A stretch of DNA of 52,213 nt. It comes from CAIVAT01 sp037139855. GTDB taxonomy: Bacteria; Bacteroidota; Bacteroidia; Bacteroidales; FEN-979. The translations under genes and the position numbers were made by a program. Of the stretch, positions 25,418 through 33,230 are shown in pieces. Each line of letters opens with the position of its first letter. Position 1 is the first letter of the stretch. The notes under the pieces were generated by a model. The model saw only the letters and a program-made list of their open reading frames with translations, was not told the origin of the DNA and did no database searches. The stretch spans positions 1 to 52,213 of the forward strand of contig JBAXFM010000002.1 in NCBI GenBank assembly GCA_037139855.1, read 5' to 3'.

Positions 25418-25843
25418 ATGGAAAACGAACACGAAAGGCCGACTACTTTCTTTAGGTTTGAAGACCTGAGAATTTACCATAAGGCTCTTGAATACGTCGA
25501 TTGGGTCTTTATAGAGGCTAAGAATACCCGTGAAGATCCATTCATGAAATCGTATTTTGAACGGTTTCTGACTTCTGCCAATGGAATCGCATTAAACATC
25601 GCCGAAGGTTCATCCCGCAATAAAAGCCAGTTTGTTTATTACCTCAAAATGGCAAAAAGTTCTGTCAGGGAATGTGTCGTTGTGTCTACAATTGGCCAAA
25701 GCCGTGGATTTATCAGCAGCAGCGCTTACGATGAATCCAAAAACCGGCTGATGGAAATGACCAAGATGATCGGCGCCCTGATTGGTTCGTTGCAACGCAG
25801 CATCAAACCAGGTGAACTTGACGACGATGAAGGTCCGGATTAA
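25418..25843 (+). CDS. Four-helix-bundle protein (23S rRNA intervening-sequence protein family)
   Basis: 141 residues, cytoplasmic and almost fully helical. FRFEDLRIYHKALEYVDWVF, the central ANGIALNIAEGSSRNKSQFVYYLKMAKSS-type segment, and the last helix MTKMIGALIGSLQRS match the four-helix-bundle family first seen in 23S rRNA intervening sequences (TIGR02436). Its molecular function is unknown; the family forms pentamers with a basic surface. The acidic C-terminal tail (GELDDDEGPD) is unusual. It lies between serA (85-base gap) and the DUF1015 gene (36-base gap) on the same strand and is probably cotranscribed. Confidence 0.88.
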   Translation: MENEHERPTTFFRFEDLRIYHKALEYVDWVFIEAKNTREDPFMKSYFERFLTSANGIALNIAEGSSRNKSQFVYYLKMAKSSVRECVVVSTIGQSRGFISSSAYDESKNRLMEMTKMIGALIGSLQRSIKPGELDDDEGPD

Positions 25844-25879
25844 TTTCATTCACTCATAAAAACTAAATTACAAACTGCT

Positions 25880-27130
25880 ATGGCTATTTTAAAACCATTC
25901 AAAGGGCTGAGACCTCCATTTACCATTGCGAAGGATCTGGCATCGCGGCCTTATGATGTACTGAACTCTGCAGAAGCAAGGGAAGAGGCAAAAGGAAACC
26001 CATACTCACTCCTGCATATCATTAAACCAGAAATTGATTTACCTGAATCACTGGACATTCATTCACAGCCGGTTTACGATAAGGCAAAAGAAAATTTTGA
26101 ACTTTTCAAAGAACAGGGCTGGCTGAAACCCGAAAACGAAGAACTGTTGTACATCTATGCCCAAACCATGAATGGGAAAACCCAATACGGGATTGTGGGA
26201 TGTGCAGGGGTTGCCGACTACCTGAACGGGATCATTAAAAAACATGAACTTACCCGAAAAGATAAGGAAGAAGACCGGATGAAGCACGTTCGCATTACCA
26301 ATGCCAACATGGAACCCGTTTTCTTTACCTATCCGGCGGTTGCGGAGATTGATGAGATTGTTGCAAACTTCATCAGCATTCACAAACCAATATATGATTT
26401 TACCGCAAGTGATGGCGTTGGACACCATTTTTGGGTTATTGAAGACCAGGAAGTTAACCAGCGAATAGTCAAACTGTTTCAGACCAAAGTTCCATTTACC
26501 TATGTTGCCGACGGGCATCACCGCACCGCTGCGGCTGCTCTGGTTGGAAATGAGAAGAAACTCCATAATCCAAATCACAACGGCTCGGAAGAGTATAATT
26601 ACTTTCTTGCTGTCCATTTCCCTGACAATCAACTTTCAATCATTGATTATAACCGGGTTGTCAAGGATCTGAATGGTTTATCCCCGCAAGAGTTCCTGAA
26701 CAAACTTGAAGCGGTATTCACCATTGAAAAGAAGGGAGCGGAAATTTATAAACCAGGTTCGTTGCATAACTTTGGATTGTACATGGAGGGTATCTGGTAT
26801 TCCATGACGGCAAAAGAGGGAACGTTCAACGATGCTGATCCGATTGGCGTGCTTGATGTTACCATCCTTTCGCGACTGGTTTTGGATAATATTCTGGGTA
26901 TCACTGATCTCAGAACTTCCAACCGTATCGATTTTGTTGGAGGGATCCGTGGACTTGGCGAACTGAAAAAACGGGTGGATGGTGGTGAAATGAAAGCTGC
27001 CTTCGCTTTGTACCCTGTTTCAATGAAGCAGCTGATTGATATTGCCGATTCGGGAAATATCATGCCGCCGAAAACCACTTGGTTTGAACCTAAACTGCGG
27101 TCGGGGTTGGTGGTTCATTCGCTGGACTAA
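25880..27130 (+). CDS. DUF1015 family protein, candidate serine-metabolism enzyme
   Basis: 416 residues, cytoplasmic. Full-length member of DUF1015 (PF06245): starts AILKPFKGLRPPFTIAKDLASRPYDVL, has a central VADGHHRTAAAALVGN at about residue 213, and ends with DSGNIMPPKTTWFEPKLRSGLV. The DGHHR motif resembles the catalytic or phosphate-handling motif of ParB-like free-serine kinases (SerK/SbnI type), although overall homology is not shown here. Sitting directly after serC and serA, where a phosphoserine phosphatase (SerB) would complete the pathway, it is a candidate for a step on phosphoserine or serine. That is inference; the family is formally of unknown function. Confidence 0.85.
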   Translation: MAILKPFKGLRPPFTIAKDLASRPYDVLNSAEAREEAKGNPYSLLHIIKPEIDLPESLDIHSQPVYDKAKENFELFKEQGWLKPENEELLYIYAQTMNGKTQYGIVGCAGVADYLNGIIKKHELTRKDKEEDRMKHVRITNANMEPVFFTYPAVAEIDEIVANFISIHKPIYDFTASDGVGHHFWVIEDQEVNQRIVKLFQTKVPFTYVADGHHRTAAAALVGNEKKLHNPNHNGSEEYNYFLAVHFPDNQLSIIDYNRVVKDLNGLSPQEFLNKLEAVFTIEKKGAEIYKPGSLHNFGLYMEGIWYSMTAKEGTFNDADPIGVLDVTILSRLVLDNILGITDLRTSNRIDFVGGIRGLGELKKRVDGGEMKAAFALYPVSMKQLIDIADSGNIMPPKTTWFEPKLRSGLVVHSLD

Positions 27131-27635
27131 CGCTTTATTATTTCTCGCAGATTTTTCTCGCTGATTCTTGCGGATTAATATTATGATTGGCGCAACTATA
27201 CCACACGAATTTATTTTTCCAAATTGCTTCCGACATTCCAGACCCATTTATCATTGGTCTTTCCCGGCTCCGTAGGAGCCAGATTTTGGTAGAAATTATG
27301 CCACCACCCCAATCTCTGCGCACCGTAGGTGCGCAATTAATTTTTGATTCAAATTCTCCGATAGATTATGTCGCACCTACGGCGCGAAATGCACCCATAA
27401 CGCATCGTGCTAACAGAATTTCGCTCCTATGAAGCGCAGTAAAAAAGGTCTCTAATAGTTTGTTTGAATTCTACGAATCACATAAGAGAAAACGAAACCC
27501 CGGAAGGGGTGGCTTAAGGACCGGTAGCATCGAGAAATATTGATTGAATAGATTTGTATAAAAAGTAACCCTCCAAAGGGAAAGCCTGGGTAGTGGTCAT
27601 TCTTTTTTCCGCGAAAATCTGCGAGAAATTTTTAA
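27131..27635. repeat. Gene-free repeat island (copy B of the dispersed repeat plus several hairpins)
   Basis: 505 bases between convergent genes without a credible coding frame. Ends: 27141-27155 (TTTCTCGCAGATTTT) and 27614-27628 are a perfect 15-base inverted pair of the repeat family also present at 10306 and 36836. Inside are small hairpins with a GTA or TAC loop (27266-27280, 27317-27335, 27371-27387), an imperfect one at 27422-27436, a CCCC-GGAA-GGGG hairpin (27498-27509) and CCCT-CCAA-AGGG (27569-27580). No U tract, tRNA fold or promoter box was recognised. It may be a composite of several REP-like elements and might also terminate transcription from both sides. Confidence 0.7.
27317..27335. 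repeat. Perfect palindromic hairpin with GTA loop
   Basis: TGCGCACC-GTA-GGTGCGCA: an 8-pair perfect stem with a 3-base loop. GGCTCC-GTA-GGAGCC at 27266-27280 has the same design, and 27371-27387 (TCGCACC-TAC-GGCGCGA, one mismatch) is a third, in opposite orientation. Confidence 0.75.
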
Positions 27636-29492
27636 TCAGTTGTTCATATACTCCCCAAACACTGTTTGCAGGTAAGCCTTCCCCTCCTGTTTGATTGAAT
27701 CTGCCAGTTTGGGATCAGTCCACCAATAGTAAAAATTGGCTCCTTTGTCATAGGTGAAGTATCCGTAAGGCCTTATCCAGCCTACCCCGTCTTCGGTTGT
27801 ATAATAGGCAAATTCGGGAGACGACGGATTAAAAAGATCTTTGCTGTAATGAAAGTCCCTTGCAGGCAGGTGAAGCTGACCCAGCAAAGTGGCTGAAAGA
27901 TCATGCTGATTACCCAGTTTGTGGTTAACAGTGCCTTTGTATTGATCCTTGATCACATTTCCATAGAAAAGCAATGGAATTTTATGATATTGCTTCGAAA
28001 ACGGATGCCAGTTCCGGTATGAATTATGGCTATGATCAGCCACGATGATAAACAACGTGTTGTCATACCAGGGCTGTTTTTTAGCTATGGTGAAAAATTC
28101 GCCCAGGCAATGATCAGTATAGTAGGCCGCATTGATATACTCGTGCTCATTGTCACCCCATTTCAATGGTCTGGCATATGGCTGATCCCAGGGTGAATGG
28201 GTGCTGAGGGTGAAAAGAGCAGCGAAGAAAGGCTGCTTCATGGTTCCAATGTCATTCTCCATGTATCCCAGGGTATATTCATCATGAATGCCCAGTTTGC
28301 CCTGGGGCATGCTTTTAGGGAAGTTATCCCCTTCCATTATTTTATCAAACCCATTGAATATAATGTAACTCTTGATATTGCCGTAAATCAATTGCCCTCC
28401 AAAATAAAATGCCGTGCTATAGCCGGTTTTTTCAAGATCCTTGACAAGGCTTGGCAGTTTAACAAATTTATCAGGCTGAACCGTAATTGAACTGATGGGA
28501 TGCGCCGGAAAACCACCAAAGATAGATGCCATGCCCTGTTCCGAACGAGCTCCGGAAGCATAAACCTGGTCAAACAAAATTCCATTCTTTTCCAGTTTCC
28601 TGAACTCAGGGGTAATTCCCGGCTCCCCGCCAAGATCCTCGATTAAATCGGCCGACCAGCTTTCAAGAATCAGCAGGACAATGTTCGGACGATTGGTTTT
28701 CAACATAGAGCGGGTTGAATCAACAGGCATTTGATAAATCTTTTTCATCCGGTCAGCCGCTGATTCCTTGCTCATGAACAGATACGGATCATGATCGAAA
28801 TTTTGCAGATTCTCGAAAATACTGATATACAAATTGAATGCATTGTTTACGGAAGCAATATTCAGAATATTATGATCTGAATAATAGGATTGACTCTGGT
28901 TGATCGGAATCTGCTGAATGCCTCCACGCAACCCGACTATTAACAATCCCGGCACCAGAAGAATGAAAACCATTGATAACCAAACATTTTTCTTTACCCT
29001 CTCCAGGTTCAAATAAAAAAAACGCTGATATACGAAGATGCCAACTACTGAAATTGCAAGGAAAATAAAAACAAGGATATAGAATGTACTGGTTTCTGCT
29101 GAGTTGAATATCTCCCCCGGATGATTCAGATATTTGATCACCTTGTAGGTCAGCTTTGTTTTCCATTCGGCGTAAATACCCATTTCGCCTGCTGCGGTGA
29201 GACTGTATCCAACGATCACAATGCCTGCATAAACTTTGTTTATCCAATTCAGCCATCGCGGGCTCCACAGAGACTGGACAGCCAGGATCAAAAATGGGAA
29301 TATCATGATGTAACAGGAGGTCGCCAGGTCAAGTTTCAGTGAATACCAGAAAACTCCAAGGATTTCAGTCAACCTTATTTTCTCAACCACAATGATATTC
29401 AGATAGTAAAGAAGGAAAATCAACCGTGTGGCATTGAAAAACAATATCCAAAAAGCCAGTTGCCGCAGAAATGATAAAACTATTTTTCTCAT
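27636..29492 (-). CDS. LTA-synthase-like membrane sulfatase/phosphotransferase
   Basis: 618 residues. N-terminal membrane part (about residues 1-200) with five predicted segments, then an extracytoplasmic alkaline-phosphatase-superfamily domain from about 268 (RPNIVLLILESWSADLI, first metal site) through the nucleophile region YASGARSEQGMASIFGG and a metal-binding IVADHSHNSY to the end. The nucleophile position in SGARSEQG reads Ser, where S. aureus LtaS has Thr. The family transfers phosphoglycerol, phosphoethanolamine or similar groups to glycans or lipids, or hydrolyses sulfates; a Gram-negative host has no lipoteichoic acid, so the substrate is unknown. It is monocistronic with a full promoter at 29507-29537. 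Confidence 0.87.
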   Translation of the reverse strand: MRKIVLSFLRQLAFWILFFNATRLIFLLYYLNIIVVEKIRLTEILGVFWYSLKLDLATSCYIMIFPFLILAVQSLWSPRWLNWINKVYAGIVIVGYSLTAAGEMGIYAEWKTKLTYKVIKYLNHPGEIFNSAETSTFYILVFIFLAISVVGIFVYQRFFYLNLERVKKNVWLSMVFILLVPGLLIVGLRGGIQQIPINQSQSYYSDHNILNIASVNNAFNLYISIFENLQNFDHDPYLFMSKESAADRMKKIYQMPVDSTRSMLKTNRPNIVLLILESWSADLIEDLGGEPGITPEFRKLEKNGILFDQVYASGARSEQGMASIFGGFPAHPISSITVQPDKFVKLPSLVKDLEKTGYSTAFYFGGQLIYGNIKSYIIFNGFDKIMEGDNFPKSMPQGKLGIHDEYTLGYMENDIGTMKQPFFAALFTLSTHSPWDQPYARPLKWGDNEHEYINAAYYTDHCLGEFFTIAKKQPWYDNTLFIIVADHSHNSYRNWHPFSKQYHKIPLLFYGNVIKDQYKGTVNHKLGNQHDLSATLLGQLHLPARDFHYSKDLFNPSSPEFAYYTTEDGVGWIRPYGYFTYDKGANFYYWWTDPKLADSIKQEGKAYLQTVFGEYMNN

Positions 29493-29506
29493 ATTGAATA
29501 AAAATG

Positions 29507-29537
29507 CAAAGGTAAGTCTTACACCCGTTCACTCAAA
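29507..29537 (-). promoter_or_regulatory. Promoter for the LTA-synthase-like gene
   Basis: Minus strand TTTG (29534-29537), 19-base spacer, TACCTTTG (29507-29514). The -7 box ends 14 bases before the ATG, giving a very short leader. Confidence 0.7.
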
Positions 29538-29541
29538 TGTG

Positions 29542-29549
29542 TATTTTTG
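29542..29549 (+). promoter_or_regulatory. -7 promoter box for the YggS-family gene
   Basis: TATTTTTG fits TAnnTTTG, 22 bases before the TTG start at 29572. The -33 region is not recognisable. Back-to-back with the promoter of the divergent gene. Confidence 0.45.
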
Positions 29550-29571
29550 TTAAACGCAAAACCCAATCACT

Positions 29572-30243
29572 TTGAATATCGCTGACAACCTATTGCAGCT
29601 TAAAAAGTCCATCCCGGGTCACGTTGTGATGGTGACGGTTTCGAAACAGCAACCTGTTACGGCCCTGATGGAGGCATATCAGGCCGGACAGCGGATTTTT
29701 GGCGAGAATAAAGTGCAGGAACTGGTAGCAAAACAACAAAAACTCCCTTCAGACATCGAATGGCATTTCATCGGACACCTGCAAACCAACAAAGTCAGGT
29801 TTCTGGCTCCATGCGTCAGTCTCATTCACAGCATTGACAGACTTAACCTGCTCATGGAGGTGAACAAGGAGGCATTGAAGCATAACAGGATCATCGACTG
29901 TTTGCTTCAATTCCACATTGCCACCGAAGAGACAAAATTTGGCATGGATATCGGAGAGGCCAAAGAAATTCTGGAATCTAAAAGCTACCGTGAAATGAAA
30001 AACATCAGAATTACCGGTGTGATGGGTATGAGCAGCTTTTCCGATGATATGGCTCTGGTCAGGCAGGAATTTAAGAATTTGCATGACTTTTTTCTCATAC
30101 TCAAAACAAGCTATTTCAAACATCCTGATACATTCAACGTTGTATCCATGGGTATGTCGGGCGATTACCTGATTGCCATTGACGAGGGCAGTACCATGGT
30201 GCGCATTGGTACGGCCATATTTGGAGAAAGACACTATGAATAA
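29572..30243 (+). CDS. YggS-family pyridoxal phosphate homeostasis protein
   Basis: 223 residues, starting with TTG (MNIADNLLQL; there is no ATG upstream after the promoter box). Single-domain PLP-binding TIM barrel of the YggS/PROSC family, which buffers cellular PLP and has no known catalytic activity. Motifs: PLP lysine in VMVTVSKQQPV (Lys25), AGQRIFGENKVQE, WHFIGHLQTNKVRFL, and the phosphate-binding MGMSGDYLIAIDEGSTMVRIGTAIFG-type C terminus. The stop overlaps the start of the next gene by 8 bases. Confidence 0.95.
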   Translation: MNIADNLLQLKKSIPGHVVMVTVSKQQPVTALMEAYQAGQRIFGENKVQELVAKQQKLPSDIEWHFIGHLQTNKVRFLAPCVSLIHSIDRLNLLMEVNKEALKHNRIIDCLLQFHIATEETKFGMDIGEAKEILESKSYREMKNIRITGVMGMSSFSDDMALVRQEFKNLHDFFLILKTSYFKHPDTFNVVSMGMSGDYLIAIDEGSTMVRIGTAIFGERHYE

Positions 30244-31330
30244 GAATAATAAGAAAAAAATGAAAACTTACCTGGGAATAACGCTTCTGATGTGCTGGTT
30301 TGCTGTAAATATACAGGCACAGAGCCTTCTGCCACCGTCTTGCTATATGCGTTTGGAGGGATTTAAGGATCAACAAAGTAAAATTATTTTGCACCTGGTG
30401 AAGGTAAATGACAGCCTTTACGGAGATTACAATGCCGGCGAGCTTTCCGGAAAAATTAACGCTAAAGGGAAGTTTTGGCTCAAATCATGGCCCGGGGAGA
30501 CGGAGGTTGACATCAAAGGACAGTTCAAAGACAACAAACACCTCTCTATAACATGGGAGAACACAGCAACAAAGGAGAAAAAACTTTCCTTTGAATTAGC
30601 CGAAAAATATCCTGAAGGGAGTATTCCGTTTAAGGTATATTTTGAAACGGCAGTTCGAAAGATCGCCCCGGACCCAAAGTCGCCACAAGCCTCGGTAAAA
30701 CTGTCACTTTTGGTTCCGGAGATAACAGAAAACCATCTCCCCGGAATTGATTCACTCAGCCGGATTCTTATAAAATCCTTTAGCCAGCCATCCGGGGACC
30801 AGGGTAATCAGGAGTCGGCTGAAACAATGCTTGCTGCTGTAAAGAAGGATTTTCTGGACAATTACATCAGCAGCAACGAAGCCATGTACAAAGAGATGCC
30901 AGGCGAAAGTTTTGGATGGGAGTTACTCAAGTATATCCATATTATATACAATGACGATTTCAAACTCACTTTTTATCTGGTCAATTATGAGTTTACCGGA
31001 GGCGCCCACGGGCTTGAAACCCAGGTTTTTTCATCGGTTGACATGAAGACAGGTAAACAACTCACCTTGAATGATTTATTCAAATCAGGTTATGAAAGCA
31101 AACTGACAATCCTGCTGACCGGAAAGTTGCATCAGATGCTTAAACTGCCTGCCTCCGGAAAGTTGACGGAATCGGGATACTTTGTTGACGAAATCAAGCC
31201 AAATGATAATTTTTACGTGAAGGGACAGGGCATCGGGTTTTTATACAACCACTATGAAATTGCACCTTACTCTTTTGGTGCAACAGATATTTTTCTTACC
31301 CGGGAAGAGTTGAAGGGGCTTTTAAAATAG
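30236..31330 (+). CDS. Secreted DUF3298-domain protein
   Basis: 364 residues from the ATG at 30236, which overlaps the end of the YggS gene; an ATG at 30260 (MKTYLGITLL) is equally plausible as the start of the signal peptide (to about VNIQAQ). The N-terminal third is a small beta-rich region with a possible lipocalin-like character (uncertain). The C-terminal two thirds show the DUF4163/DUF3298 (RsiV-like) pattern: VNYEFTGGAHGLETQVFSSV, DMKTGKQLTLNDLFKSG and GFLYNHYEIAPYSFGATDI. In RsiV this domain binds lysozyme; in Bacteroidota most such proteins are uncharacterised periplasmic proteins. Ends convergently with prmC with a 35-base overlap. Confidence 0.82.
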   Translation: MNKNNKKKMKTYLGITLLMCWFAVNIQAQSLLPPSCYMRLEGFKDQQSKIILHLVKVNDSLYGDYNAGELSGKINAKGKFWLKSWPGETEVDIKGQFKDNKHLSITWENTATKEKKLSFELAEKYPEGSIPFKVYFETAVRKIAPDPKSPQASVKLSLLVPEITENHLPGIDSLSRILIKSFSQPSGDQGNQESAETMLAAVKKDFLDNYISSNEAMYKEMPGESFGWELLKYIHIIYNDDFKLTFYLVNYEFTGGAHGLETQVFSSVDMKTGKQLTLNDLFKSGYESKLTILLTGKLHQMLKLPASGKLTESGYFVDEIKPNDNFYVKGQGIGFLYNHYEIAPYSFGATDIFLTREELKGLLK

Positions 31331-32192
31331 CAGATACAAACCTGTCCTTTCCATGGAAATCCTGTCTGAGCTGAATTTCTTCAAATCCTGAGGAATGTAA
31401 CAACTCACTCACAGCCTTGCCAAACCGTTCGTTTATCTCAAAATACAAACGGCCTGAGGGAAGCAGGTGGGTTGTGGCGAAATCAGAAATAGCCTTGTAA
31501 AATAGCAACGGGTCCTGATCAGAGACAAACAACGCCATATCCGGCTCAAATTCTGTCACATTGCGATGCATCAGGACCTTTTCACTGGCGGTAATATAAG
31601 GAGGATTGCTAACGATCACATGGTATTGTCCCAGCTCCTTCCAGCTCATTTGATTCAGAATGTCGGCGTGAAAAAAGGAAATTTCGCAATGGTTTTCCCG
31701 GGCATTGCTTCCCGCAATGTCAAGCGCCCCATCCGAGTTGTCAATTGCAGTCACAAACGATTGAAGAAAATGTTTTTTAAGCTCGATGGCAATGCAACCA
31801 GAACCGGTGCCAATATCCAGGATCGAAAAGGATTGGTTTCGCCAGAGAGCGTGATCCGTTTCGATTAAGGAACATAACTCTTCGGTTTCAGGCCGTGGAA
31901 TCAATACGTTTGAATCTACCTTCAGTAAGGTTCCGTTGAACCACGACTGATGCAGGATGTATTGAATGGGTTTTCCTGTGCTCAACTCTTCCAGTGCCTG
32001 GCGGAATGATTTTATCACCGTTTCAGGTAATTCTTCTTCCAGGGAAAGATGGACCCTTGTTTTCTGCCAACCCATGAATTCCGCGAACAGCATGTACATT
32101 AACTGCCGTATCTCCTGATCGGGATAAATTCCGGCAAGCTTTATCCGGAAACGCTCAATCAAATTTTTTACCAGATTACCCGTTTGTTCCAT
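31296..32192 (-). CDS. prmC: Peptide chain release factor N5-glutamine methyltransferase
   Basis: 298 residues from the ATG at 32190-32192 (MEQTGNLVKNLIERF); the longer frame to 32258 adds an unlikely basic/aromatic leader that crosses the divergent gene start. PrmC methylates the GGQ glutamine of release factors RF1 and RF2. An N-terminal helical domain (about 1-80) carries GKPIQYILHQSWFNG and VLIPRPETEEL; the Rossmann methyltransferase domain has the SAM motif ILDIGTGSGCIAIEL and the catalytic VSNPPYI (NPPY). Convergent overlap of 35 bases with the DUF3298 gene. Confidence 0.95.
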   Translation of the reverse strand: MEQTGNLVKNLIERFRIKLAGIYPDQEIRQLMYMLFAEFMGWQKTRVHLSLEEELPETVIKSFRQALEELSTGKPIQYILHQSWFNGTLLKVDSNVLIPRPETEELCSLIETDHALWRNQSFSILDIGTGSGCIAIELKKHFLQSFVTAIDNSDGALDIAGSNARENHCEISFFHADILNQMSWKELGQYHVIVSNPPYITASEKVLMHRNVTEFEPDMALFVSDQDPLLFYKAISDFATTHLLPSGRLYFEINERFGKAVSELLHSSGFEEIQLRQDFHGKDRFVSAILKAPSTLPG

Positions 32193-32227
32193 TCCACGAA
32201 AGTAAAAATAAAAGTAACTTCGCCGCG

Positions 32228-32836
32228 ATGGAAGTGGTAAAAGATTCTTTTCTTTCAATTGCCGGCGAAAGCCGTGGCGTTTTCAGGGATAAAGCAAGTA
32301 AATTCCTGTCTGTGGCCATACCTGTGACCACGGAAGAAGAGGTAAAAGCGAATCTTGACGACCTGCGGAAAGCATACTACGATGCTAACCATCACTGCTA
32401 TGCTTACAGGTTGGGGTCCGAAAACCAGGCATACCGGACCAATGATGACGGGGAACCATCGGGTTCGGCCGGTAAACCAATTTACGGACAAATCCTTTCC
32501 ATGGAATTATCTGACATACTCGTGGTGGTGATCAGGTACTTTGGTGGAACAAAATTGGGAATACCCGGTCTTATCCATGCCTACCGGACGGCAGCCCGGG
32601 AAGCGCTCGAACAAGCAGTCGTTGTTGAGAAAATTATCAAGGTTCAATACAAAGTAACGTTTGATTATCCCGCAATGAACGAGATCATGCGCATCCTGAA
32701 AGAAGAGGGGGTGAAAATCATACATCAAACTGTAGTAGAACGTTGCGAAATCAACTTTCAGATACGAAAAAGTCATGCAGACAGGATTGAAAACCGCATG
32801 ACCCGGCTCAGAAACATAACGTTAGCGATCGAATAA
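32228..32836 (+). CDS. YigZ/IMPACT family protein
   Basis: 202 residues. The UPF0029 signature is clear in VVIRYFGGTKLGIPGLIHAY, with DDGEPSGSAGKPI upstream and a C-terminal domain of EF-G-like fold (about 135-200). Cytoplasmic; the bacterial family is of uncertain function, possibly in translation or regulation of proline peptidase, while the eukaryotic relative regulates Gcn2. It is divergent from prmC with 35 bases between the start codons. Confidence 0.93.
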   Translation: MEVVKDSFLSIAGESRGVFRDKASKFLSVAIPVTTEEEVKANLDDLRKAYYDANHHCYAYRLGSENQAYRTNDDGEPSGSAGKPIYGQILSMELSDILVVVIRYFGGTKLGIPGLIHAYRTAAREALEQAVVVEKIIKVQYKVTFDYPAMNEIMRILKEEGVKIIHQTVVERCEINFQIRKSHADRIENRMTRLRNITLAIE

Positions 32837-33230
32837 AGAAATTCACTGAAATTTAAGAAATAATGAGTCTGCATAATAATTAGGAAATGGTTGATTTCTC
32901 TAACTAATTGAAAGATAAGCATCATGCTATTTATATTCGTTCTTAATAACGAAAATAACCACCTATCATCCATTAATCAATACGCTGATGTAATGCCAAA
33001 TAGGTTTGGTCAGGTAGATTCCCGCATGAACCAAACCGGCAGAATTTGAAAACAATTTTTCAAATAATCAAGTGTAAAAAGTTTTTTTTATTCACTTTTT
33101 TTTTGAAAATTTGTTAATTAAATCAGCAGACCCTTCAAATGAGGATTTTGACTTGCGGACAAATTCCAACAACTTGAGAAGCATAACGATAAGATAAAAA
33201 GAGGATTCATCAATCATGGTAATTTAATTA
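32837..33230. other. 394-base AT-rich gap before dnaA
   Basis: No coding frame is supported. The sequence is AT-rich, with a long AT hairpin followed by T at 33070-33104. A cluster of DnaA boxes (TTATNCACA) is not visible; only one near-match, TTATTCACT at 33088-33096, lies inside the hairpin. No clear TAnnTTTG promoter with a -33 partner was found; TAGGTTTG at 33001-33008 is the nearest match but lies 220 bases before dnaA. Confidence 0.5.
33070..33104 (+). terminator. Terminator-like AT-rich hairpin
   Basis: AAGTG (33070-33074) pairs with CACTT (33093-33097), continuing inward as A-T pairs with a mismatch, and a T run follows to 33104. The stem is AT-rich and therefore weak; it would separate the YigZ gene from dnaA. 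Confidence 0.35.

Noticed and set aside
27131..27635. tRNA or other structured RNA gene
   Set aside because: The hairpins are short, no cloverleaf or conserved arm (GGTTCGAATCC) is present, and there is no promoter box.
30173..30235. Longer start of the DUF3298 protein
   Set aside because: It lies inside the YggS gene and would put 21 residues before the signal peptide.
32193..32258. Longer start of prmC (22 extra residues)
   Set aside because: The extension crosses the divergent gene start and is a basic/aromatic leader foreign to PrmC.
32837..33230. Replication origin upstream of dnaA
   Set aside because: AT-rich, but only one imperfect DnaA box was seen; not enough to call an origin.
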